From the NCBI GenBank assembly GCA_022495005.1, contig JAGYXB010000559.1:744001-808000 (forward strand): 64,000 nt of DNA, read 5' to 3'. The position numbers and the translations under genes were made by a program. This DNA comes from Rhyacophila brunnea. Lineage: Eukaryota; Arthropoda; Insecta; Trichoptera; Rhyacophilidae. The notes beneath the pieces are model-generated. The model had not been told where the DNA came from. It worked only from the letters and a program-made list of their open reading frames with translations, and ran no database searches. Of this stretch, positions 13,160 to 26,921 are shown in pieces. Within the stretch, counting starts at the first letter, position 1, and each line of letters begins with the position of its first letter.

Positions 13160-13797
13160 TTACATACTTCAAAGTAAAGATGAAAAGATATATTGCTCGA
13201 AGAACAGAGTATCGCTTAAATCAATGTTTCTTAACGTTTTTACATCCGCGGACCACAACAAAATCAAAAAATGTTTTGCGGACCATCAACATTGGAATAA
13301 AATAATAAATGTTTATATTTACACTATTTTTGAATCAATTGTGGAAATATAATACAACCCCATTTAAATGTTGGTTTCTAGGTAAATCACGCCTCCTTCT
13401 TTCTATGAAACGATTTGACTATATACAATACTGTCATTAATTCCGGAAATGACTTGTTAATTCATTGTGAACCCTTGTAGGTGCACGAGTTCTGATATTT
13501 ATTATTATGATATTTATTACTTGAAATTTAATATGAGCTTTTAAAAATGGATACTAACTATTTTTGAAGTGCAGAAAACTTTTGCGGCCCACCCAAAAAT
13601 CTTCGCGGACCACTGGTTAAGAAACTATGGATTAAATAACGGTAATGCCCAAGAGATATTAAAATACCTAAAGGGCGACTACTGTGTAGATTGGGTCAGA
13701 TAATCAAGTATATGACAGTAAAAGACCAAAAAGAGTGGAGACGGCTAGACAAGGCCTTCACACAGAACTGGTTTAAATGTTGATGGTGATGATATGA
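13160..13797 (+). pseudogene. RTE-type LINE reverse transcriptase C-terminal fragment, split by a MITE
   Basis: Before the inserted element the frame reads MKRYIARRTEYRLN, the counterpart of the WAGHIARR-type motif seen at 30.8 kb. After it (13638-13783) the sequence reads CPRDIKIPKGRLLCRLG, then DQKEWRRLDKAFTQNWFKC and a stop, followed by a TGGTGATGATATGAC tail. These match the order and spacing of the C-terminus in the 30.6-kb RTE copy. The 13222-13629 hAT-like element and one copy of its 8-bp duplication interrupt the fragment, and at least one frameshift follows. It is a dead, 5'-truncated LINE 3' end. Confidence 0.65.
13222..13629. mobile_element. 408-bp non-autonomous hAT-like MITE
   Basis: The ends are inverted repeats: CAATGTTTCTTAAC on the left, and CATAGTTTCTTAACCAGTGG when the right end is reversed. 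GCGGACCAC-type words occur just inside both ends. It is flanked by 8-bp duplications differing at one base (GCTTAAAT at 13214-13221, GATTAAAT at 13630-13637). TIRs of this form and an 8-bp duplication are typical of hAT transposons. It has no coding capacity. Confidence 0.8.
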
Positions 13798-14024
13798 CTC
13801 AAGTGGGCTAGCCATTTACCTGCTAACTCATGAATAAATAACGATAGTAAAGTTGCAATTTTTAACAATTGATATCCCAAATTGGAGAATGACTTTACTG
13901 TGAGAGAATAATTCGAATGGCAGAAAATATTTTCATCAGTTGATCAGTGAGATTATCATGTAATCGGAAATATACGTGACATATGGAAAAATAATGTAGG
14001 TACAATAAGAACGGAGAAAAAAAG

Positions 14025-14072
14025 GAGGGCCCTTCACCCAACAGCGGCTCGAATGACTGAGATGATTACAAA
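14025..14072 (+). repeat. Degenerate LINE 3' tail
   Basis: GGGCCCTTCACCCAACAGCG followed by GACTGAGATGATTA resembles the usual 3' end of insect RTE elements (a GCCTT-CCCAGCAG-like word, a stop and GATGAT repeats). It is short and diverged, so the call is tentative. Confidence 0.35.
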
Positions 14073-14096
14073 AAAAGTAACTATTTGTTTATGCAA

Positions 14097-14127
14097 CGAA
14101 TAATTCACAAGATTTCAGAATATAACA
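14097..14127 (+). repeat. Truncated family A element, left end only
   Basis: CGAATAATTCACAAGATTTC followed by AGAAT matches the left end of the 45.5-kb family A copy (CGAATAATTCACAAGATTTA). The similarity stops after about 30 bp. Confidence 0.45.
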
Positions 14128-17100
14128 TTGTTTATTGAACATACATAATTTGGAAGTACGACAGAAATATACGTACATGCACTTGCTAATAATTTTATAA
14201 ACTATGTTTAGATCCTGACGTTGGCTAATAATCAATTTAAGTACATATTATTGTTGTTACTTTGATTCAAATGACAAAAGATAGGCGCCGAAATTTGTTA
14301 AGTGCCAAGTTAATTTCTTTGTAATAAGGTAGGTGGCTAAATTATTTGTACAGCAGATTAGGAGGAATCCGATGAATGTAGGTTTCGATTTTGTCTGGTG
14401 TTATATTTTTTCAAGATTTTTCTGTTCCTGAGTTGTTTCCAAAGTTGGTTTGTATATTCAACGTAAGCATTGATTATTTGATAAATTTTTTAGCGAAGTA
14501 TTAAAAAGTTGTTTTAGATAACAAGATAAATATTGTTTAGTTAAATAATTAATGTAATGATATACCTATCTACATAATTAATAAATTTGATTTAATTATA
14601 TACTAATAAAACATGTAGTTAAATAAAGCCAAGGGAAACATTACACTTGTTGAGATTTTAGCTTATCCCATTTCGCAATCGATCACGTGGTAATTTTTAA
14701 TGGCCCCCAGCGAGCGCACTGTAATAATAAATTATGTAAGCAATGCGCTAATAATTTACAATAAAAAATCTTAAGTTACTCATCGTTAGCAATAGATACT
14801 TTATCTAGGGACTTTATAATGAACCCTTTCGTTAACATAACCCCGCTTCGCCAAGGAGCTTGTAGCTTTTTTTCAAGCAATATAACTCATAGATCCTCCG
14901 TTCGTTTATCAAACAAATTTCCCTGCGGTGAACATCGGCTTCTTAATTAGTCTCATAAATAAATCCTATCGTTTATTGAACACAAAGCAAAGCCACATTT
15001 TTACATTACCGTGTAGTTGTTAATAGCTTTCTTGTTACATATTTAGCAGGTTGAGCTTTAAACAGTCTTATTGTTAAAAGTATTATTAATTGCTGGTATA
15101 AAACCAGTGTAATAAATTTAAGTTAAAATTAGAATCGATTATAGTACCTACTCAGTTAGATCTTTATTTATTTTTTTTGTTCAGAAATACACTACCAACT
15201 ATTCTATTCGTAGCCAATTATATTTACATATTGACCTATTAAATTGCAATACTTAATTTATTAACATAAATGAATTATTAGTCTTATTTGTCTATATTAT
15301 ATATGTATTAAAATGTCATAAAACTAATAAAAAATATACTAGATATGAAATATTTCATGACTACCTACATAATAATGAAATCGCTCATTTTCAACGAATT
15401 TGTTTTTTTAATAAATGTAGGCGCTAGTTTAAAAACTGTGACGTAATTAATATATATACGCCAAAGGATTTTGTGAAGAAGTGTAACGGGAAAGTTAAAA
15501 GTAGGTACCAAGAATACTGTGACGTCATTTATGGACGACCCCATAGCGCTGATACCATTAAGTCTGTTTTTTTTATGTAAATAGCGTTATTCTATAGTAT
15601 AAACATAAGCCATGTCACCGAAATCAATTACACAAACATTCCCTTGCATGCCGAATGAACTAGTATTTTAATTTGGTCGGCTAAGTTCTTTCAACGCGAG
15701 TGCGTGTTTAAATTACGGCTATACGATGTACGGCCAAATTAATATTATAAAAATGTATGGTATGATAAAAAAAATGTAATGTATGGTTATATTACTGGTA
15801 TTTCTTTAAGAAATTATTACTACTGTGTGTATCCTGTATTTTGATGTGGAAAAATAAGCATATTGGAGAAAATATTTCTGTATACCAGATGTAAACTATT
15901 GTAACTCCAAAATCGTGAAATGGAGTTATTGTTATATTGTTACTTCATTATTTATCCTGCATACGTGGTAAACAGCTGTAACTCATATTACTCTTATTAT
16001 AAAAGTTAAAAATTAAAAATGTCATTGTAACTCCATAACTATTAGAGGTAAATAACAGTAAGAAGACATCAAATTCTTTTGATGAAGCTTGTAATCGAAC
16101 TACAGCGGTAAACAAAAAAAAAGGTTTTGATAAATAGATAAATTTTATCTTTTTCTATTCACGAATGTCACAAGTTGAACTTTCCAAAAATCACAAATTC
16201 GTCTCTCCTGTGAAGTTGGCATTTTGGATTTACCGTAGTTTACCTGTGGTATACAGATTTTATGATGTTTTTTTTGTTTCATAAAACTATTTTTTTTGCA
16301 AAGTTTAATCATTCTCAAAAATTAAATTAATCGAATTCAATAGAAGATAATTTAATATTATATGACCAAGAATCATCATCACTACAACAATACATAAGTG
16401 CCACTCCAAGAAATGTCTCTATTACGCTATGTCTGCTTCAAAATTTTTTTCAAAATAATTTTGTGGCTACATAGTTAAACCGACTCTATCTTAGTCTCTA
16501 TAAAGTTTTCGTATATATTGAAGAGGATCCTTTTTGGTAAAGTTCATTCTTAAGACATAGCGTGTATAATGGATTCATCACATTTCACATCTGAGACAAT
16601 ATAGTTGTTCATGTCACAACGTTTATTTAAATATTATTTGGACATACCACGTTGTAAAATCATTGGATGTATGAATCGAAATTGAATTGAATCGGTGTGC
16701 GGAAACTGGAGTTTTTTTTAAATCGTAACAATACGTTGAAACATCTCTATCTACTACTAAAATAACACAAGTAAAAAATGCAATTTTAAAACAGAATTTC
16801 AAAGAGAAATACTAATCATATCTGCTAAAATACCTACGTCTAGTAGTATATCATGTCCTAATTATTATTTGTATATATGCCAACCATAAATGCATGATGG
16901 TAATTCATTAATTTACATATTCATTTTCTAATCTATCACTCATTTAATGTACAATATTAGGTATTATAAATTAACAGTGGAACTTGTGAATAAAAACTAT
17001 AACCATTTTGTCAGTAGGTACATTTTGACAACTGCAAAAAATTGCAAGTTTCTAAATAAAATTTCATTCACACAAAAAAAAACATAAAGAATAATACAGT

Positions 17101-19560
17101 TTGTTGCTGAAAGACAACATTATGAAATTAAGGGTTGAAGACAAGACAAATATACTGAGAATATACATTTAAAATCTAGTACTGGAGACGGAGAGTCTAG
17201 TACACAGTCAAACCATGTCTCTTCGGTTACCTGCGGGAAACCGGGAACCGGCACAGGGAAGATGACAACCTAAAAAAATCTAACCAATATTATATTATAG
17301 ATTATATTAAATTCTAAGGATGTTTTATTTTAAAGTCGATGGCTACTTCGGTTGTAACACCGTTATCAAGAGATTGAAGGGAATTATGAATAAGATAGAG
17401 TTATTTCAGATAAACCAATCAAATCGTGTAAGACAGTTTTTAACTGATACAGACTCTACGTGATAAATACTGAAGGGTGAAAATTATTTGAAAAATTTAA
17501 ATAGGAAAAGATTTGAGCATTGGTTGTATTGTGTTACATAAAAGAAGGTGTCCATTAGCACCGGAATACACGTGGTCGGGTGAGTATCGTCCACCGACAG
17601 AGGGCAGCGCGCCACACTGACGTCACACCGTTAAGTACACATTCGGTAAATGACGTGGTGGCGGGTCATCAAAGGTAACGAACGCACCAGTAACAAAAAT
17701 TACCATCGCCCATCCTGATAGACCCTGTCAAACATAGGCTCCCAATCTTTAACTATTTTAACTAAAACGACTACATAGTATAAGTTTGGCTATTTTTAAA
17801 AGGTTTTGAACTCATAATATTAATTTGTTTAATATTTACTAATTATTTGTGAGTAAAAAACTTTGAATGAATTTGCGTATTTAACTTTACTGATGAATTG
17901 TTTCTAACTCGTAATGATAATGATTTCTTAAATTTTATGCCCAAGATTGTATATTATGATTTTATGCCTTATTAAATACTAAATACCTAGCCGTTTATTT
18001 GTTATTTAGCAATTAATGATGTGAAAATCTGATAATAATCATCACAAGAAATTAGATAAATAGTTTTTGAATATCGTTCATTTGTTTCCAGGAAAATTAT
18101 TTTGAGTATCAATTATATAAGTACACAAATACGAAACACTGTCATCAGTATTAGTATATTCTCAACACCATTTATATCTATTTTCTTACACAAATGCCAA
18201 ATGGATACGATATAATATGAATACATTATCATATTATCAATAAAAAATATACAAAAAAATAATATATACAATATGACCATGTAGGTACCTATACTTTATC
18301 ACCGAGCGTAAAATTAATCAAAATCTTTATTAATTATTGATTTCTGATTATTCACTTAATATTGTACAGTTTTCATATTTTTACCATTATGTTAATTGAA
18401 AAATATTTGTAACCGAAATAATAATAGTCTCGATCGAATAATCTCGCAATCAATTGGGACCTAGAACTGATCCAAATACATTTTTAAGCCCACGACACAC
18501 ACCATTATACCGTCATTATATGCTCACTACGCTATCATGGGCCAACAAAAAAATGCGAGGAGCTTTAAGTAATGTTACTATTGAATACAATCTTAAGATA
18601 CTTTGATTTAATCATATATAAGAGTAAAAGGGTAATTAAAACTATTTTTCTGATAACAATGTTTTTGGTTTAAAAAAAAATGATGAAAAGGCAAATACAC
18701 AAAGTTGAACAATCTTCACGCCACAGGTACAATACGATAAAGGTCTACTCACAATGAAATAAATTCACCCGTGATACGCATCGTCTGAAACCTATGGTAA
18801 TACGGTCCAACCCACACCAAAAGTAAACCAGTTTTGGGCTTATTGAGATAGTTGGGTGCGATCCTAAAATATTATCTGAACTGTGAAGTCAAGCGTAAAA
18901 GATATCTATGGAATACAATATTGTATCAATTTAATTGGTTTGATTTAAAAGAAAAATCCTGTTTTGATATCCATATCTTAAACGTGGGCGTAATAACAAA
19001 ATATATTATAAAACAAACAAAATTATTTGTTTGTGTAGGTATACTAATTGAAAAATATTCAATCAGTTATGAATAAATAGTTAATAATTGTTTAACACAC
19101 GTCATAAGAAGTTAATTTAATGTTAATTAAGTTTGATTGAGTTTTTACGTGTTTATGATATTATCCATACGCCATTTTTGAAAATGAATTTTTCTAGTTA
19201 GAAATCTATTGATAAATGTGTACACGGAACATATTTATTCACTTCGGAACCTGAATAGTATCTTCAAAAGTGACCTCCCATTGTGTCTTACGGCTATACT
19301 TCAGCTAAGGCATGGTCTAAAAAGATCGTGACTAGGCGATGCGCGGATTGTGCAAATCACGCGAGCCAAACGAAATGTAATTTGTCATAAAAATTCAATA
19401 TGCGTCCTTTTAATGTTATGTTTATTATTATATTCGTAATATTAATAATTAATAGTATATCCATTGACATGTTTTCTCTTTTAAGTACATGCGGAACCTT
19501 TTTTAGTCATCTTTACACGATTTCATCTTTACACATATTCCTCCGACGCCATCACAAAAC
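14128..19560. other. AT-rich non-coding DNA with a few less AT-rich islands
   Basis: No gene is supported. The segment 14640-15060 is less AT-rich, non-repetitive and holds homeodomain-type TTAATTAG and TTAAT words; it could be an enhancer. At 15420-15560 a GTGACGT(A/C)AT word occurs twice in a probable repeat remnant. At 15890-16050 TGTAACTCCA recurs. At 17560-17720 there is a CpG-richer block without splice signals that I would trust. Confidence 0.5.
14640..15060. promoter_or_regulatory. Possible conserved non-coding element / enhancer
   Basis: Base composition is more balanced than in the neighbours and there is no repeat signature or extended frame. Several homeodomain-like motifs (TTAATTAG near 14944, TTTTTAATGG near 14694) and GATA-like TTATCT words are present. 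Such islands within large introns of developmental genes are often enhancers. This is inference from composition only. Confidence 0.2.
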
Positions 19561-19564
19561 AAAT

Positions 19565-19830
19565 TGACGTGCGAACAGGTCGACTATCGCTCTCCGACTG
19601 GCAACGCGGCCGAAATTACGTCCCACATACTGTTGAAAATTATTTGCCGTTTCACTTACGTACGCTCTTAAGCGTAAAATGTTCAACCTATGTACGCTAC
19701 CACTGCACATGTATGCATGTGAAACTTCGTCACATTCGTAAGAAAAAAAATACGAGTAGGTATAATATACGAAGTTGCATGTTGGGCATAACGCAGAAAG
19801 ACCACAAAAGAGACCGATGGATAATGTATT
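19565..19830 (+). pseudogene. Degenerate RTE-type LINE reverse transcriptase fragment
   Basis: Two pieces in different frames match successive parts of the 30.6-kb RTE copy. KRKMFNLCTLPLHMYACET corresponds to KRKMFNQCVLPVITHPCET there, and CMLGITQKDHKRDRWI corresponds to CMLGITRKDKKQNERI. An in-frame stop and a frameshift show it is dead. The match begins after about 19570 and ends near 19828. Confidence 0.65.
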
Positions 19831-22084
19831 GTAATGTATTATGAAAATTAATAACGCCTTATCTTTCCACATGCCTATCTAATGATATGATAATATGCAC
19901 AAAGGTAAAATAAATATAATATTCAATTTCTAGTAAATCGTGTGTTTACTTAAATATACTATCAAAATTATAATAGAAAAATAATTTAATGGATTCAAGT
20001 TTACAAAACATGATGATATCTTTACAATACGTATTCTTTATTATTTTTATGAATTATAATTATAGAGAATGGAATTGACAGTTAGTAAGTAAAATAGTTT
20101 TGCCAATAAAAGCCCATATTCGAATTCTCAAGATAATAATATAATGTAAAAAACAAATATTCACAAAAAAATAGGGTTTTTTTGATAGTCTGAGTATTTG
20201 TGATTGTTTCACATATATTTCTACTACTGTCATATTGTAAATCTTACAAATATTTATATTGACTGTGATGGAATCAACGAAAAACTGATGCGTTTAATCT
20301 AAATAATATGATACAACTGACTTATGGTAACAGGTTATCAATGATACATAATCACACCAGTGATAATATGTGACTCGTTTGACACCTTTATTTATAAATG
20401 TTACTGTACTTATACGTATTTTTCTTCCAAAAAGAGAGATTATCTTTTTTTTGAAAAAGGGAGATTGTTTAGGCAACTAACCCAAGAGACTTCTACCAAA
20501 AGCGAAAAGGAAGATCGAAGCCTATACTGCCGTAGTTGAACTGTATAGAAAGAGACACAACATCACTGATTTTAAGGAAAATTTGAAAGTCAAGACACAT
20601 ACATTGGATTGCAGTGGCGATAAGGATGATAAATCAACGGATTTTTCATCTAGATATTCTGTAAGAACATTTTAACGAAATCCCCTACGATAACTAAGTA
20701 AAATTTTAGTATACATTGATTAAATAAAATTTTGGTGAAAATATGGACATTTCAAAGTAAATCCGTGTAAATTTAACTAACGAAATGAATTTTCATGCAC
20801 GCCTTTTTTGTGTATCTAAATGATAAAAATATTACATGAATATTCATGCGCAAGGTAAAAGCTGCGGATTGAACAACGAATTCCGTTACTTTTGGTCTTG
20901 TGCGTCGGCAGACCACATCCCTTAGTTAGCGATGGGATTCGTTAGCAAGGGTGGCTCCGAAAGGGTAGGCAGTAATGCAAACGAAAATAATTTGCAAATA
21001 CATATTCCGCCAAAAGGGTGCTGACGTACTTACTCTTTGAAAGTCTGGCTGTTCGTATAGAAGCCTTACGTATGCCAAAAGCAACAATCTAATTGGATAT
21101 AGTATGAATATATTTGGACAGATAGTAGTAATTAACATAATAATATTATTTATATTTTATTTAATAATATTATTACACTATTATAAAATATTGTATAATC
21201 AAAATGATCATGCAACATTTTTAAGTATTTCGAATTAGTATAATTGTATATCACTATATTATACATATAAGTAATGCACTCTTTTAAAATAATAATAAAT
21301 AATATTATAATATACATTGGAGTTATTGTGGTCTAATTAAAATGAAACGTCATATTATATTGGAGCTTTTTATAATTAATTATTATATTTTACTATTGGT
21401 GGTATATAAAACATTGATAGTATTAATAAGCTTTGTGGTATAATATAAATACTCAGGATAAAATAATCAATATATTACACGCAATACTTAGTTGATTAGG
21501 TTAGTAATTTCTACAGTAAAGTATGGCATGGAAAACATGTATTTATAGATTTTTCACAAAATGAATAAAATAAAATTTCCTTTAGTAAGTAACTCATTTG
21601 AATACAATAAAATACGGGATAAATAATAAGATTGCGCAACATGCATGAATGCCTGTCGATCATTCATTTTCCATTTCGCATTCATTAAACCTCACAGACA
21701 TTCTGATAACTCTGAATGCAGAGAAAATGTTTGTATGAATGCGAATATCGCAGAATGGGTTATAAACAAGCCACATTTCAGTAGCCGCGTACTGTTGGAT
21801 TATTTTAATACAATTCACCCGAGAGATGCAACAATTTTTTATTTATGTAAGGAAAAAATACGTGGCTTTTTCAATAAATTAATGGAAAATAGCAAAGAGA
21901 TGAGTCGACCACATAAATCCAGGCAACTTATGGGGCGAGTCACCCATAATAATGAATTACGTATGTGATAAATTATTTTTCCTTCATTCTTAGCGAAAAT
22001 CCAACATAATTAAATTTCACAGCTTTTCCGAATAGTTTTAGATTTTCAAAAAATCTGGGAAATGAGGTGTAAATAATTGTGGTA
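19831..22084. other. AT-rich non-coding DNA
   Basis: No gene is supported. A 107-codon frame at 21645-21968 (+) begins MNACRSFIFHFAFIKPHRHS. Its composition is somewhat less AT-rich than the surroundings, but no domain, signal peptide or splice context is recognised. Confidence 0.5.
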
Positions 22085-22380
22085 GTGATGCATTATATTA
22101 TCCTGCTTTTAATGGTGCTGCTTTACGGTAACGAGCCATGGCACGAAGACTCAGCGCAACCATGTACTGAGATTCGAGAACAGCTGATGTTTGCGGCGAA
22201 TACTGGGTGTGCGGTGGTATAATAGGAGTAACAAGCAGAGAAGAGAACATACCAAGCAGTCTTTCATCAAGATGAGAGTGAAGAGGCAACATTGGACCTG
22301 GCTCGGCCAAGTGCTGTGAATACCTCAAAAGAATTTCAACCCTGCTTGTTAGTTTTTCAAACCAACCCGACTCCGACCAC
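22085..22380 (+). pseudogene. Degenerate non-LTR retrotransposon RT C-terminal fragment
   Basis: LMVLLYGNEPW in one frame gives way to CLRRILGVRW and then MRVKRQHWTWLGQVL in another. This order (LYG.E.W, CLRRILG.RW, a basic stretch, W.W.G..L) is the usual C-terminal signature of a non-LTR reverse transcriptase. It looks like a different subfamily from the RTE fragments at 13, 19.6 and 30.6 kb. Stops and a frameshift show it is inactive. Confidence 0.55.
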
Positions 22381-23232
22381 CAGAAAGCATGTGTTGTCTA
22401 ATTCTAATATGTATCAAATTAGATAATATATTTAATATACCTCTAAAGCGTATTTTACATTATTTTATTATGAAAGCATATTATATTATTGAATAATTTT
22501 AACTTAATTTTAACGTAATTGCCTGGATTTGTAAATAATATTTACCTATAATTACTATACTACAGTTTTATACGAAAACAACTCAAAAGACATCGTTCTA
22601 AGATAATTGCGTTTAAATTTTTCATACAAATTCTCATTTCACAATGAGTTTTCAAGGAAATGTGATTTATTTTATTTTGTGAACACGGAATAAACCGATA
22701 TGTTCTCGAGTGAAATTGAATTAATGATTAATAACAGAAGGGGTAATACGACTTGTCTAATAACACATTGAAAAATAATTGACCCTTTTTAAGCTATTAT
22801 AAAAATATATCTTTTTACATACATCGAATGCTATCTATTAATTCAAAACATTGATATCTTGAGATGTTTCCGTAGAGATCTAACTTATCAATATATGTAC
22901 ATACTCCTAAGAATTCAAAATATTTCACTTAATAATCAATGCAGGTGGTATATTATAATCTATAGTATATAATGATATTGAGATTGGATGATATGATCCT
23001 TGTTACTCAGTTGACGAGGAGTAAAATGCGATAAATTTAACCATTTCGTTGAAATACATAGATAAATTATAAAAATATCGGGCTTTTACCCTTTTATTGC
23101 TAAATAATAATCAAAATAATGTTTATTATTTTAATATGACAATTATAAAGTGCAAATAATATTGAAAACGTCATAACTCTGAGTGAAAATCGAAGTTACC
23201 TGTATAGAAAACAAAAACAAAAAAACACTCAC

Positions 23233-23332
23233 CGAAATCAAACCCGTAATTACTTGGCCGAAAAAAGAACGCATAGAATATTCCAGCGAAAGTGTATGAA
23301 AGCATCCGAAGCAGAAGTTTAGAGGCCATTGA
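23233..23332 (-). other. Candidate minus-strand exon with splice signals and possible start codon
   Basis: On the minus strand the segment is preceded by ATATTTCTATTTCAG and followed by TTTCG|GTGAGTG, both near consensus. Two frames are open. One contains ATG in TCAATGGCC and reads MASKLLLRMLSYTFAG then IFYAFFFRPSNYGFDF; it leaves one base at the donor, i.e. phase 1. That matches the phase-1 acceptor of the exon at 3494-3703, so the two could splice in frame across a ~19.5-kb intron. The peptide is hydrophobic, like a signal sequence or membrane segment, and I do not recognise it. The other open frame reads QWPLNFCFGCFHTLSLEYSM. Confidence 0.35.
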
Positions 23333-26300
23333 CTGAAATAGAAATATCGAAGTTTCGTTGGATACATGTGAAATATTAATCCATTAGCGATGGTGGATGG
23401 GATATTGTATCTGGTTTATATGGATTAACCTCGCCACTACCGGTGCACGTACGGACGGAGATATTTTCAATATGAACCTGGACAACTCGCCTAATAATAT
23501 TTAATTTTCATTTTGCAAATATTTTAGAGACTACCTTAGAATGTACATTCAAGTATTTTATTTATAATATATATATATATTGTTTTGTATGTACTTACAG
23601 CGATTCATAGTGCTATACTATGAGGATGTGATGTTTGTTAATCCGAATCCGTATTACGTTTGCCATATGCTCAAAATGATGATAATGCATGGATGGACTG
23701 ACATAGAATATAATATTGTACCAACAAAGTAAATTAGAACGAGTGAGAAAATAACTCAATTTATTTCGTAGGTATATTTTGTTGAAATCATACAATACAA
23801 TCATTTTTGTTGTTTGGTCTATGCAGTTTGCATGAAGTATGCTCTCTAACACTTGCGAATATATAAATATCATATCATCATATTTTTAATTAATAAATAA
23901 TTTCAATTCTTTATTCTACTTGTTTAAAAAAAATACAAGATAAAGTAGATACGTGTAAAACTTATTATTATCGTAGAAGGTAGTATGCATAATTTACAAA
24001 AAAAACAAATATGTTTTTTTACTTAAAAGAAGTTGAATCAAAACTGTGATATTCAGAGTTAAAATAACAAAATATGGTAGCAAATTGTATGTGAATCATA
24101 TTAAAAGGTAAACGTGCACATCTAATATGGATTGATTTGAACGTAAAAAAGCAACGCTATACATCAAATATATTAAAAGCCTTTGCGACCTGTATTACTC
24201 AGGACGTTTTTCTCTCATTGCATTTATCATTAATATATTATAAGTATATTTTTAAAAGATTATTAATAATTTAGATTGAAGAATATTATTTATAAGACAA
24301 TTTTATAACAGTTAATACTTAATTTAGAGAAGAGATATGTAGGTATCCAATGTAGTTTGTTTTTTGTATTTTTATTATTTAAAATCAGACTAGCATACGC
24401 AGCTTACGTTTTAGAAGTATTGTTTTATTATCATCTATAATATTTATAAAACATACACATTAGAAAAATCCTAAAAAACAGGGCGACCTAGTGTGACCCA
24501 AACTTCCCTTTACGATACTAATAAATTCCACTCGTTCCTGTGATGATAACCTAGGGTTACCGTACAAGATTGACAATTTTACAATAGGTAAAAGGGAAAT
24601 GCGCATTTTGGCAACATAACAATTTATAAATCTAATAAGGGGTAATTTTATATTATAAAATAATCAAATGGGCATCAAAACTTAATTATAATCATATGAG
24701 TATTACAACATAAATTCTTACAGCATACAAGTTATAATACTATCTTACTCTGATACCTCTTCCTCACAATTGACTATACTATCTCCCTTTATCGCATATA
24801 TTTTTAGATCTTTCTCTTTTGTTCGTAATAGAACGCGACGTTGTTTCCATTTTTAATTTATAGCAGATAAATGAAAGCAGGCTGATATATATCAACTATG
24901 TATATTTACTGCTATCGATTTTTAAAATAATAAAATTTTAAATTCCATCAATTACCTACGGTCGATAGTATTAATATTAATAACATTTTAATTAGATGTA
25001 GTATAAATGATTCCAAAAATAGCCAAAATATTAAGATGACGCAGTTTAATAGGCTGGGTAACCTAAGGTGACATTACAGTAGCGGGAGTTGTTGAAAATA
25101 TCTACCCGATATTCAAATGATTCACACGAGACAGTATAAATTCTGAGTAAACCAGAATTTAAATGTACTTTTGTCAGTCACTTCTTTACGGGTTAAATGA
25201 TTTGAATTAATGTGATATCAAAAAAAGTATAAATCCACGCAACTTACAACCGAAGCAAACACGTTATATTTGATAATAATATTTAAAAACTTCTGTATAA
25301 TATTGAACAAAAAAACAATTGTATACTTTAAAATCACGTAATACCTACCTGCGCAGAGGTGCACAAGAGTCGTAATATTGCGTGTGGGTCTATATTTAGT
25401 TTTTATTGTCAATTCCCTCACGCGTTACACCAGCCAACGGTAATGGTGTCTATAAAATTGGAGCTGGAAAACTTTCGTTTTTCCCCGACAGCCTTAAACT
25501 TCAGTGACGTAATTGAGAATTTAGAAGGCTGTTGAAGGCTAATGCCATAAAAATGCCATTTCCGACGAATTTATTTAAGCTTGATGAGACCATAAGCTTT
25601 AATAGTCAGGCAGGTAGGTATATGATTATGCCATAATCTTCAATACATCGTGATAATATATTATTTTTCACAGAGAAATATTGTAAAACTAGTGATGGAC
25701 TATGGCACTTATTAGGCAACATTATTTCTGACGTAAATGATTTAATTGACCAAAAAGAATAATTGAAGACCTGAGAATGAAAACTGGACAAAGACCAAAT
25801 AGTGAATTTTACAGGAGATCCTATAAACTGATTTAAAAATATGTGTGATCATATCATTCAAAAAGTGAATGTAACATGATAGTTAAATTAGTTTTGAACA
25901 TGTAATTAAGAGTTTCAATTAAATTATGTTTGGTCTTAATCCTGTTTTCAATATAAATTTTATTATTTTATTTTTAAATACTAAGTAAATGAATATTAAT
26001 TCCGTTTTTTTGGCTTATTTATTTTCATACATGTTTTTTTTATCATGAGAGTATCAACAATATGTTTCATTCATTTTGGGGATCAACATCTCAACATCAT
26101 ATATCTCATTCTCAAACTCATCGATAGAGTATTTTTTTGAAATCACCGAAAACCCGTTTTTAGACTTTTTAGTTTTTATCCTGTTTTCATTCTCGTGTCT
26201 TCAATTATGTATAGAAAAATGTTTTAATATAGAGCTGAAAAGCTGTTTTGATACATGAATATGCTGATGATAGGAAGATCGGAATCTGCCGTAAGAGACA

Positions 26301-26884
26301 TGCTTATTACAATGAAAAAAGGTGCCAAAGGAATTGGCAACATATCAATGGAGCAAACACAAAGTGAATCACGCACTACCCTTCAAAATATCAGCCTATT
26401 AGTTAGTAGAATATTTCTTCTTTCAAAAAAAATCTTACTGTGGCTTACAGAGATAATTCAATTCTGATGAAAATTAAAATAAGCTTATACAAAACCATTT
26501 TAACCAATATATAAGAAAAAACGACGTCGTGTTGGTCTCTTTTTGCAAACACTGCCATATTTAATCAATTATTAGCGCAAATATATGTTATCTGGACGTC
26601 TACTCTAAAATGTATATCTATTCAAAGTTTGAAATCATTAACGTAAAACTATGAAATCGCAATTATAACAAGCAATAATTCGAGTAACGTATTTTTTTCA
26701 AGTTATCCGCTTTGCTAAAATTATAAACTTTGTTTAATATTTATCGTTCACAATTAGTAATTTATAAATAATCTTATATTATATTAGCTGCCTTTTGTCC
26801 AGTTTCCATCTTCGGTTTTGGTTCTATGAATTAGATATGTCAATATGATCGATGGTAAACTACGCAGCCAGTGTCATATAATAT

Positions 26885-26890
<6 letters not shown>

Positions 26891-26917
<27 letters not shown>
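26891..26917. repeat. (TA)n microsatellite
   Basis: About 13 uninterrupted TA units. Confidence 0.9.

Positions 26918-26921
<4 letters not shown>

Noticed and set aside
19552..19872. 106-codon minus-strand ORF
   Set aside because: It is the reverse-strand shadow of a plus-strand RTE fragment whose motifs are recognisable.
22098..22328. 76-codon minus-strand ORF
   Set aside because: The plus strand holds a degenerate non-LTR RT signature, so the minus frame is a shadow.
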